Shown piece after piece: positions 13,378 through 19,837 of a DNA stretch of 19,959 nt. Under the pieces are notes generated by a model. It was not told the origin of the DNA. It did not search any database and saw nothing but the letters and a program-made list of their open reading frames with translations. A program made the position numbers and the translations under genes. Location: positions 1 to 19,959 of the forward strand of contig JBOGZD010000050.1 in the NCBI GenBank assembly GCA_050697155.1. Reading direction: 5' to 3'. This stretch comes from JBOGZD01 sp050697155 (GTDB lineage Bacteria > Actinomycetota > Thermoleophilia > Solirubrobacterales > 70-9). Every line of letters begins with the position of its first letter. Position 1 is the stretch's first letter.

Positions 13378-15240
13378 GTGCGGCGCGTCTTATCGACAGG
13401 GGGAGCCGTGGTCGCGGCCCTGCTCGCGCTGGCGCCGGCCGCACAGGGGCGCGACGCGATCGTCGAGTCGTTCGACGGGACGCCGATCGTCACCCACTTC
13501 TTCCCCGCGCCGGGGCTGGCGGCGGGCGAGCGGGCGCCGACGATCATGCTCGGCCACGGCTGGGGCGGCAGCGGGGCCGACGAGCCGCCCCCGGAGTACG
13601 CCGAGGCGGGCTACAACGTGCTCACCTGGGACGCCCGTGGCTTCGGCGGCTCGGGCGGCACGGTGATGATCGACCACCCGGAGTTCGAGGGCCGCGACGC
13701 CCAGGCGCTGATCGACTTCGTCGCCGAGCAGCCCGAGGCGCAACTCGACGCTCCCGGGGACCCGCGGCTAGGCATGGACGGCGCCAGCTACGGCGGCGGG
13801 ATCCAGTTCATCACCGCGGCGCGCGACGATCGCGTCGACGCGATCACGCCGACGATCGCCTGGAACTCGCTCAACCGCGCGCTCTACCGCTCCGAGGTGG
13901 TGAAGGCGGGATGGGACCTGGTGCTGGTCGGGGCCGGGATCCCGCTCTCGCTGCTGCCCGGGGTGATCAGCCCGGCCGGGATCCAGACGGGCCACCAGAG
14001 CGACATGTTCTACGACGCAGTGGTCGAGGGCCTCTCGACGGGCCAGGTCTCCGGCGACTTCCAGGCCTGGCTCGCCGAGCACGGGCCGCGCGGGATGCTC
14101 GATCGGATCGGCGCCCCGACACTGATCGTCCAGGGGACGGTCGACACTCTGTTCACGCTCGACGAGGCGAGCGACAACTACCTCGGCCTCAAGCAGAGCG
14201 GGGTGCCGCTGAAGATGCTGTGGCACTGCAGCGGGCACGGGCTCTGTCGCACCGGGTCGGACAGCGAGGGCGAGCTGTTCGTCGGCGGCGAGCGCGCCGA
14301 GGAGCGCAAGCTGCAGTGGTTCGCTCGCTACCTGAAGGACGACGAATCGGTCGACCCCGGCCCGGCGTTCGAGTGGATCGACGAGGACGGCGCCTACCAC
14401 GGAAGCGGCGGCTACCCGCCGAAGCGGATCGGCACGGCGACCGGCTCGGGGTCGGGGACGATCGCGCTGACGCCCGGGGTGCTGCCGACGTCGGGCGTGC
14501 TGATCTTCGCCACCCCGTCACCGGGCGGGGTCACCGCACGGGTCGAGCTCCCCCCGGGGGAGGAGGTCGTCGGCGCCCCGACGCTGCGGATGACCTACAC
14601 GGCCACCGGGATCAGCACCCGCCCCGACGGACGAACGGCGGTGTTCGCCCAGCTCGTCGACCGCGAGCGTGGGCTCGTGGTCAACAACCAGGCGACCCCG
14701 ATCCCGATCGACCTCGACGGCGAGCGGCACCAGATCGAGCTGCCGATGGAGACGGTCGCCAGCGTCAGCACGGAGGCCGGCTACGAGCTTCAGCTGCTGC
14801 CCCAGACCTCGGTTTACGACGTCCAGCGTGCGGCCGGCGCGGTGCAGGTCGAGAGCCTCGAGGTCGAGCTGCCGCTGACCCGGGCGAGCGCGGGCGGCTG
14901 CAACCGGATCGCCGGCAAGCGGGGCAAGGACCGCCTCCGCGGCACCGCCGGCGACGACTGCATGCGCGGCCGCGGCGGCGCCGACCGCCTCGCGGGGCGG
15001 GGCGGCGACGACCGGCTCAACGGCGGCCCCGGCAACGACAGGCTCCATGGCGGTCCCGGGGACGACAGGCTCCGTGGCGGTCCCAGCAGAGACCGCCTGC
15101 GCGGCGGCCCCGGGCGTGACGTGATCCGCGCTGCGGGGGGCGGCCGCGACCTGATCGACTGCGGCCCCGGCCGCGACACGGCCTTCGTCACCCCCGGCCA
15201 GGACCGCTGGCGCCGCTGCGAGAAGGTGCGCAGGCGCTGA
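13378..15240 (+). CDS. Secreted CocE/X-Pro-dipeptidyl-peptidase-like hydrolase with RTX-like tail
   Basis: The GTG at 13378 gives 620 residues; the frame is open further upstream only inside the dehydrogenase gene. Residues 1-24 are a signal peptide (MRRVLSTGGA..., cleavage near AAQG). The alpha/beta-hydrolase core (about 25-325) has MLGHGWGGSGAD, WDARGFGGSGG, the nucleophile elbow G135-A-S137-Y-G139, D256 (VQGTVDTLFTL) and H287 (CSGHGLC) as the likely triad. A jelly-roll domain (about 360-500) resembles the C-terminal domain of CocE/X-Pro peptidases. Residues 509-606 carry RTX-like GGxGxDRLxG repeats and a Cys-containing cap shared with the protein at 1113-2870. It is probably an extracellular esterase or peptidase; substrate unknown. 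Confidence 0.86.
   Translation: MRRVLSTGGAVVAALLALAPAAQGRDAIVESFDGTPIVTHFFPAPGLAAGERAPTIMLGHGWGGSGADEPPPEYAEAGYNVLTWDARGFGGSGGTVMIDHPEFEGRDAQALIDFVAEQPEAQLDAPGDPRLGMDGASYGGGIQFITAARDDRVDAITPTIAWNSLNRALYRSEVVKAGWDLVLVGAGIPLSLLPGVISPAGIQTGHQSDMFYDAVVEGLSTGQVSGDFQAWLAEHGPRGMLDRIGAPTLIVQGTVDTLFTLDEASDNYLGLKQSGVPLKMLWHCSGHGLCRTGSDSEGELFVGGERAEERKLQWFARYLKDDESVDPGPAFEWIDEDGAYHGSGGYPPKRIGTATGSGSGTIALTPGVLPTSGVLIFATPSPGGVTARVELPPGEEVVGAPTLRMTYTATGISTRPDGRTAVFAQLVDRERGLVVNNQATPIPIDLDGERHQIELPMETVASVSTEAGYELQLLPQTSVYDVQRAAGAVQVESLEVELPLTRASAGGCNRIAGKRGKDRLRGTAGDDCMRGRGGADRLAGRGGDDRLNGGPGNDRLHGGPGDDRLRGGPSRDRLRGGPGRDVIRAAGGGRDLIDCGPGRDTAFVTPGQDRWRRCEKVRRR
14911..15147 (+). repeat. Tandem 27-bp coding repeats (RTX-like nonapeptides)
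   Basis: In-frame repeats such as GACGACCGGCTCAACGGC and GACGACAGGCTCCGTGGC recur every 27 bp and code for GGPGDDRLxG units. Local copies are close enough to suggest recent unit duplication. Confidence 0.75.
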
Positions 15241-15370
15241 ACGGAGCCCGGCGGAGGGCGCGACATTTGGGCGCGCTTGGTAGCCGCTCGGCGGTGAGCC
15301 TGTTGCGCCCGCGGAACGCAGACGCCTCGTAGGGCATTAAGGGGACCGGGTTCGGGCGTTTTCCGGCCGC

Positions 15371-15443
15371 TGTGCGGTCTTGTGCTCGCATATCGAGCAC
15401 AGGGCAGGACAGTCCACAGATTCGCGGCTCGCGGGACCACCGA
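15371..15443. repeat. Structured repeat, copy A
   Basis: Copy A contains a perfect 8-bp hairpin TGTGCTCG (15381-15388) / CGAGCACA (15394-15401) with loop CATAT, then CAGGGCAG, then GTCC (15412-15415) able to pair with GGAC (15434-15437), ending GGGACCACCGA. It aligns with copy B at a period of 99-101 bp. Confidence 0.7.
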
Positions 15444-15470
15444 CCACGCCGCCCGCCCGTTCTCGGGGTA

Positions 15471-15542
15471 CCGCGCTGCTTTGTGGTCGTATAGCGACCC
15501 CAGGGCAGCACAGTTCCGGAATTCCGGCCTCGGGACCACCGA
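15471..15542. repeat. Structured repeat, copy B
   Basis: Copy B has the same layout as copy A but diverged: GCTGC (15475-15479) / GCAGC (15505-15509) enclosing GGTCG (15485-15489) / CGACC (15495-15499) with loop TATAG, then GTTCC / GGGAC around the palindrome CCGGAATTCCGG (15516-15527), ending GGGACCACCGA. Stem changes relative to copy A keep pairing. Confidence 0.7.
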
Positions 15543-15654
15543 TTAGGCCCATACCCCGCCTCCGCCTGCCCCCTACGTGACAACCGTCCCGGCCAGCGCC
15601 ATGCGAAGGCCGAGCGCCACGCCGTCCGCGTCCGAGCGGAACGCCTCCCAGCCC

Positions 15655-16725
15655 CTAACCCAACCGTCGCTCCGCCTCGTCCGCCGCCTCGGCCAGCTGC
15701 ACCACCACGTTGCCCTCGGTCGCGTCCTCGGCGTCGCCGTACTGGCCGGCGGCGAAGCGGGCATAGACCCCCTGAAGGATGATCGCCAGCTTCCAGAGGC
15801 CGAGCGCGACGTAGAAGTCGATCTCGGAGAGGTCGCGGCCCGAGCGCTCGGCGTAGCGGGCGCGGACCTCGTCGCGCCGCGGGAACCCGGATGCGATCGT
15901 CGCCGGCTCGAGCAGCGGCATCAGCGCGTCGCCCTCGGCGCCCCAGTAGACGAGCAGCATGCCGACGTCGGCCAGAGGATCGCCGAGCGTGCACAGCTCC
16001 CAGTCGACCACCGCGGCCACCTCCCCCTCGCCGGTGAGGATCATGTTGTCGAGCCGGTAGTCGCCGTGGACGATGGTCGCCGGGCCCTGCTCGGGGATCC
16101 GCGCGACGAGGCGATCATGGACGTCATCGACCAGCGGCACCTCGGTCGTCTTCGACTGCCCCCACTGGCCGTGCCAGCGGTGCAGCTGGCGCGCAACGTA
16201 GTCCTCCTTCTTCCCCAGCCCGCCCAGCCCGACCTCGTCGGGGTCGACCGCGTGGATCTCGACCAGCGTGTCGACTACGTGCCGGCCGATCGCCCGGCGG
16301 TCGGCCTCGTCGGGGAAGCGGTCGGCGTCGGCCTTGGTGCGCAGCACCGGCCCGTCGACGAATTCCATCACGTAGAACGGCGCGCCGTTTACCTCCTCGT
16401 CGCCGCAGAAGCCGACGACCGGGGCTACCGGAACGGCGCTGTCCCGGAGCGCCGAGACGATCCTATGCTCGCGGGCCATGTCGTGCGCCGAGGTGAGGCG
16501 CTTTCCGAGCGGGGGGCGGCGCAGCGCCCAGCGGTTGCCGGCGGCGTCGGCAACGCGATAGGTGAGGTTGGAGCGCCCACCGGAGATGCGCTCGAACGAG
16601 AGCGGGGTCGCGGCGCCGTCGACGTTGGCGGCGAACCACGCCTCGACGCGATCGCGATCGATCCCGTCGGGGATCTCGCCGAGCTCGGCCGGGTCGGCGC
16701 TGGCGCTAGCCTGCCCGTCTCCCAT
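15655..16725 (-). CDS. APH-type phosphotransferase (ACAD10/11 kinase-domain-like)
   Basis: This 356-residue protein has an aminoglycoside-phosphotransferase/choline-kinase fold. The N-lobe shows ISGGRSNLTYRVADAAGNRWALRRPPLG (from I48) and HDMAREHRIVSAL; the C-lobe has the catalytic loop H220-G-D222-Y-R-L-D-N227 and the metal-binding D241 in VVDWELCTLGDP. This is the phosphotransferase subgroup homologous to the kinase domain of ACAD10/11 and to LvaA of levulinate catabolism, which phosphorylates 4-hydroxyacyl-CoA; it is not a typical antibiotic-resistance enzyme. The ATG at 16725 shares CATG with the ATG of the divergent HAD gene. TATGCT (16739-16734) lies 8 nt upstream as a probable -10. The frame continues upstream to 17091, but only antisense to the HAD gene. 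Confidence 0.88.
   Translation of the reverse strand: MGDGQASASADPAELGEIPDGIDRDRVEAWFAANVDGAATPLSFERISGGRSNLTYRVADAAGNRWALRRPPLGKRLTSAHDMAREHRIVSALRDSAVPVAPVVGFCGDEEVNGAPFYVMEFVDGPVLRTKADADRFPDEADRRAIGRHVVDTLVEIHAVDPDEVGLGGLGKKEDYVARQLHRWHGQWGQSKTTEVPLVDDVHDRLVARIPEQGPATIVHGDYRLDNMILTGEGEVAAVVDWELCTLGDPLADVGMLLVYWGAEGDALMPLLEPATIASGFPRRDEVRARYAERSGRDLSEIDFYVALGLWKLAIILQGVYARFAAGQYGDAEDATEGNVVVQLAEAADEAERRLG
16707..16712 (+). promoter_or_regulatory. Putative -10 box of the HAD gene, inside the kinase gene
   Basis: TAGCCT ends 11 nt before the ATG at 16724, and it lies within codons 5-7 of the oppositely oriented kinase gene. Confidence 0.4.
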
Positions 16726-17365
16726 GGCGGCGAAGCATATGAGGCCGGGTGCGTTGGTCGTCGACTTCGGCGGCGTGCTCACCACCAGCATCTGGCTGGC
16801 CTTCAACGCCTTCTGCGAGTCCGAGGGCCTCGACCGCGACGCCGTCCGCGATCTTTTTCGCGGCGACCCCGAGGCGCTCGCCCTGCTGCGGCGGCTGGAG
16901 ACCGGTGAGGTCGACGCGCAGGAGTTCGAGCCGCGGTTCGGAGCTCTGCTCGGAGTCCCCGAGACCGACGGCCTGATCGAGCGCCTCTTCGCCGGTCTCG
17001 GCCCCGACGAGCAGATGATCGGGGCCGTGCGCGCCGCGCGGGCCGCCGGCGTCCGCACCGGCCTGATCTCGAACTCCTGGGGGCTCGGCATCTACGAGCG
17101 GGCGCCCACCGGCCTCTTCGACGCGACGGTGATCTCGGGCGAGGTCGGGCTGCACAAGCCACAGCCCGAGATCTACCTGCTCGCCTGCGAGCGGCTCGGG
17201 GTCGCACCCGCCGCCGCGGTCTTCGTGGACGACCTGCGGGAGAACTGCGCCGGCGCCGAGGAGGTCGGGATGACCGCCGTGCTCCACCGCGACAGCGCCG
17301 AGACCGTCGCCCGGCTCGAGCAGCTGCTCGGCGTCGAGCTCGGAGCCCCCGAACCTCAGGCCTAG
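16724..17365 (+). CDS. HAD-superfamily hydrolase (ACAD10 N-domain / epoxide-hydrolase N-domain-like)
   Basis: This 213-residue protein has all four HAD motifs: nucleophile D14 in VVDFGGVLTT, S116 in LISNSWG, K145 in GLHKPQPEIY, and the acidic pair D169/D170 in VFVDDLREN. The D+2 position is Gly16 instead of the usual Asp, as in the DxGGVL subgroup that includes ACAD10 and soluble epoxide hydrolase N-domains and YihX-like phosphatases. A phosphatase (or inactive) role is therefore uncertain. The start may be ATG 16724, 11 nt after TAGCCT, or ATG 16739; both lie in frame before the motif. The gene is divergent from the kinase gene with overlapping start codons, and a hairpin follows its stop. 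Confidence 0.87.
   Translation: MAAKHMRPGALVVDFGGVLTTSIWLAFNAFCESEGLDRDAVRDLFRGDPEALALLRRLETGEVDAQEFEPRFGALLGVPETDGLIERLFAGLGPDEQMIGAVRAARAAGVRTGLISNSWGLGIYERAPTGLFDATVISGEVGLHKPQPEIYLLACERLGVAPAAAVFVDDLRENCAGAEEVGMTAVLHRDSAETVARLEQLLGVELGAPEPQA
16734..16739 (-). promoter_or_regulatory. Putative -10 box of the kinase gene, inside the HAD gene
   Basis: On the minus strand TATGCT ends 8 nt before the ATG at 16725. It lies within the first codons of the HAD gene and overlaps that gene's alternative ATG at 16739. Confidence 0.4.
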
Positions 17366-17398
17366 AGGGTTGATGGGATAACCGCATCAGCCCTCTAG
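17362..17398 (+). terminator. Hairpin at the end of the HAD gene, adjoining the IS701 insertion
   Basis: CTAGAGGGTTGATG (17362-17375) pairs with CATCAGCCCTCTAG (17385-17398) around a 9-nt loop, 14 bp with a single G-T wobble. It includes the HAD stop codon TAG. The distal CTAG is also the apparent IS701 target site. Confidence 0.6.
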
Positions 17399-17421
17399 TA
17401 GTGCATTGGTAGCTCCGCCGT

Positions 17422-17449
17422 AGGGTTCGCGACCCCGGCGGCGAACCCT
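17422..17449 (+). repeat. Inverted repeat in the IS701 leader
   Basis: AGGGTTCGC (17422-17430) and GCGAACCCT (17441-17449) form a perfect 9-bp stem between the left terminal repeat and the transposase ribosome binding site (GAGGAGGG, 17472-17479). It may fold in read-through transcripts entering the element. Confidence 0.5.
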
Positions 17450-17480
17450 CCTCGTGGTGATCGTTCGACGCGAGGAGGGC

Positions 17481-18860
17481 ATGATGGCGGCAGTGGCGAC
17501 GGCGGACCCCCACGCGCGGGAGCAGGCCGACGGACCGTCGGCGGTGCGCGAGCGCCTGGAGGAGTTCGGGCGCGAGGTGCTGACCGAGGCGATGAACCGG
17601 CCCGTTCAGGTGAGCAACGGGGGGCTCTATCTGCGCGGGTTGATCGAGCAGGGCCCGCGCAAGTCGCTCGAGCCGATGGTCGCTCGCCTGGGCGATGAGG
17701 CGGACTACGAGTCGCTGCAGCAGTTCCTCGCCGACAGCCCCTGGGATCCGACGGCGGTCGTGCGCGGTGGCCGAGCGGGTTGCCCCCGAGATCGAGGTCG
17801 AGGCCTGGGTGCTCGACGACACCGGCTTTCCCAAGGACGGCAAGCGCTCGCCCGGGGTAAAGCGCCAGTACTCGGGCACGCTGGGCAAGATCGGCAACTG
17901 CCAGATCGGCGTCTCGGTGCACGCGGTGGGCGCCAAGGGGACGGTGCCGCTGGGCTGGGCGCTCTACCTGCCCGAGGAGTGGTGCGCCGACGATGAGCGG
18001 CGGCGCAAGGCAAAGATCCCCGACGAGGTCACCTTCAAGACCAAGCCCGAGCTCGGGGCCCAGCTCTGCGAGCGCGCCGCCGGCTGGGACGTCCCGAGGG
18101 CGCCGGTGCTCGGCGACTGCGCCTATGGCGAGAACACCGAGCTGCGCGAGCGACTCGGTGGCGCCGGGCTCGAGTACGTGCTCTCGGTCGCGGCGGAGAG
18201 CACCGTGTTCGGACCCGAGACCTCCTTCGAAGTGCCAGAACGCAACGGCAAGACCGGCCGGCCGCGCACGCGCCCGCGGCCCGACCGCGACCCGGTGTCG
18301 ATCGGAGAGCTCGTCGCGGGGCTCGGGCCCGAGGAGTGGCAAACCGTGAGCTTCCGCGACGGGCCCGACGGCGAGCAGGTCAGCTCGCGGTTTGCGTTCG
18401 TGCGCGTGCGCGCCGCGCACGAGTGGCGGAAGGCCACCCCGTTTCCGCCCCGCGAAGAGTGGCTCGTCGCCGAGTGGCCCGAGGGCCAGGACGAACCGAC
18501 CGACTTCTGGCTATCCAACCTGGCCGCGGACACCGAGCCCGAGCGGCTCGCCCGGCTCGCCCGGCTGCGCTGGAAGGTGGAGCTCGACTACAAGCAGCTA
18601 AAGGGCGAGCTCGGTCTCGATCACTACGAAGGCCGCAGTTGGCTCGGCTGGCACCACCACACCGCGCTCGTCACCGCGGCGCACGGCTTCCTCACCCTGG
18701 AGCGGCTCAACCCTTTAGCCCGACGGCCGGCCTGACGCTGCCGCAGGCGGTGCTGCTCTTGCAGCCCGTCTTTCGGTGCTGGGCCGGTCGCTGCCAGACC
18801 TGCAATCAGCCGATCGAGCTCGATCAGCTCTCACTCCATCGACACCGGCAACATGAGTGA
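17481..18860 (+). pseudogene. IS701-family transposase, broken by two frame changes
   Basis: The gene starts at ATG 17481 behind GAGGAGGG. Frame 1 codes EQADGPSAVRERLEEFGREV...LQQFLADSPWDPTAVVR to about 17765. The conserved continuation AVAERVAPEIEVEAWVLDDTGFPKDGK is in another frame, best explained by loss of one CG from a CGCGCG run. DDE residues are then visible: D in VLDDTGFPKDGK, D in VLGDCAYGENTELRERL, and E in KQLKGELGLDHYEGRSW. A TGA ends this frame at 18735, but the family-like tail (SPTAGLTLPQAVLLLQPV..., two C-x2-C-like cysteines) continues in the original frame to TGA 18860. The second change falls exactly at the heptamer CCCTTTA (18711-18717). The first shift probably inactivates this copy. 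Confidence 0.8.
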
Positions 18861-18880
18861 ACCTACCAATGCACTACTAA

Positions 18881-19834
18881 GGAACTATCCAGAAACTCCG
18901 CGGCCCCATCCCACGCGATGCAGCCGCCGGGACCAGAGCAGGGCGCAGGCGAGCTGGATTAGGCCGAGGTAGTTCTCGGCCTTCTTGTCATAGCGGATGA
19001 GCAGCGCCCGGCACTTCTGTAGCCAGGCGATCGTGCGCTCGACTACCCAGCGCCTGGCGGGATGGCGCTTCAAGCCCGCCTCGTCGAGCCTCTCCTCGCC
19101 GATCCGGCGGATGTGGGGTGCGTAGGCTCCCGCCTCGCAGGCGCCCTCGCCCGTGGGGTTGTCGTAGGCCTTGTCGAGGCAGAGGTGCTGGGTGAGCTCG
19201 TCGGGGTCGGGGCGCTCGATGACGATCGCCTCGATCGTCGCCTCGAGGAGCTTCGTGTCGTGGACGTTGGCGCCGTCGATCACGGCTCCGAGCGGACCGC
19301 CGGTCCGCTCGACGATGAGCGACTTCTTGGTGCCGGATTTGGCCCTGTCAGTGGGATTCGGGCCTCTCTTGTCGCCGCAGAAGCGCGACTTGCCCATCAC
19401 CCCATCGGCGGCCTGCCACTCCCACTCGACCTCCCCCAGCTGCTCGCACTCGGCGACCAGCTGCGCCCAGATCTCCTCCAGGACGCCGTCGCGGACGAAG
19501 GTCTGAAACCAGTTGTGAACGGTCGAGTCGGGGCCGAAGCGCTCGGGCATCTGGTTCCACTGGCAGCCCGTGCGCATCCGGAAGATGATCCCGTCGAGCA
19601 TCAGCCGCAGGTCGGCGCGCGGGCGGCCCGTGGGGGCAGGGGGATAGTGGCGGGCGAGGATCGGCTCGACCCGCTCCCAGAGCTCATCGGGAAGGTTCCA
19701 GATCGTTGGCAGGCGGCTCTCGGCGGTAGCCTCGGGTGCTGGCAAGGCACTCTCCTTTCACGAGGGATGTGCCTTGCCTTTTCAGTTCCGGGCTACATAA
19801 GTCCTGCCGCTCAGGCGAGTTTTTGGATAGTTAC
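18881..19834 (-). mobile_element. IS5-family insertion sequence, apparently intact
   Basis: The 18-bp terminal repeats at 18881-18898 (GGAACTATCCAGAAACTC) and 19817-19834 match at 16 of 18 positions. TAA flanks both sides (18878-18880 and 19835-19837), a 3-bp duplication fitting the TNA target of the IS1031-like IS5 subgroup. The element is 954 bp and carries one full transposase gene on the minus strand. It is inserted directly against the right end of the IS701 copy. Confidence 0.85.
18885..19745 (-). CDS. IS5-family transposase
   Basis: The protein has 286 residues from a TTG start 6 nt after AAGGAG (19757-19752 on the minus strand). The N-terminal helix-turn-helix-like domain (LPDELWERVEPILARHYP, then RTGCQWNQMPERFGPDSTVHNWF) is the usual IS5/IS1031 N-domain. 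The DDE core has D114 (QAADGVMGKS), D191 (LCLDKAYD) and E236 (RRWVVERTIAWL), with the conserved GPNPTDRAKSGTKKSL block. No frameshift or missing catalytic residue is seen, so the copy could be active. The TAG stop lies inside the terminal inverted repeat, so the protein's last residues are encoded by the IS end. Confidence 0.9.
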   Translation of the reverse strand: MPAPEATAESRLPTIWNLPDELWERVEPILARHYPPAPTGRPRADLRLMLDGIIFRMRTGCQWNQMPERFGPDSTVHNWFQTFVRDGVLEEIWAQLVAECEQLGEVEWEWQAADGVMGKSRFCGDKRGPNPTDRAKSGTKKSLIVERTGGPLGAVIDGANVHDTKLLEATIEAIVIERPDPDELTQHLCLDKAYDNPTGEGACEAGAYAPHIRRIGEERLDEAGLKRHPARRWVVERTIAWLQKCRALLIRYDKKAENYLGLIQLACALLWSRRLHRVGWGRGVSG

Positions 19835-19837
19835 TAA

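Larger units (their letters stand above)
15241..15654. other. 414-bp non-coding gap between convergent genes
   Basis: The gap separates the plus-strand hydrolase stop and the minus-strand kinase stop. No convincing coding frame is present; its main content is the pair of structured repeats at 15371-15543. The left 130 bp hold a small hairpin (CCGC-TCG-GCGG near 15290) and a GGGGACC that may be a decayed third copy. In the right 110 bp I see nothing recognisable. Confidence 0.6.
17399..18876 (+). mobile_element. IS701-family insertion sequence, frameshifted copy
   Basis: The ends are inverted: TAGTAGTGCATTGGTAG (17396-17412) and its exact complement (18863-18879). Counting YTAR targets, CTAG (17395-17398) on the left and CTAA (18877-18880) on the right would flank an element of about 1478 bp; they differ in the last base, so the duplication is imperfect or one flank has changed. 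It carries one transposase gene interrupted by two frameshifts. Another IS abuts the right end. Confidence 0.8.

Noticed and set aside
15337..15552. Minus-strand frame in which the structured repeat translates as two similar 33-residue units.
   Set aside because: The period happens to be 99 bp, but indels between the copies shift the frame, the two stretches barely match as protein, and the paired substitutions fit base pairing better than codons.
15188..15654. Possible extension of the kinase C-terminus (a frame reading RGWEAFRSDADGVALGLRMALAG).
   Set aside because: The kinase has a natural stop after AERRLG at its normal length; the extension is in another frame without family similarity.
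15655..16725. Antibiotic (aminoglycoside) resistance kinase.
   Set aside because: Only the fold is shared. The N-lobe WALRRPPLG and HDMAREHRIVSAL motifs and the ACAD/HAD neighbours point to the ACAD10/11-like metabolic subgroup.
15577..16908. A 443-codon plus-strand frame opposite the kinase gene.
   Set aside because: It is antisense to a protein with complete kinase motifs and shows no domain of its own.
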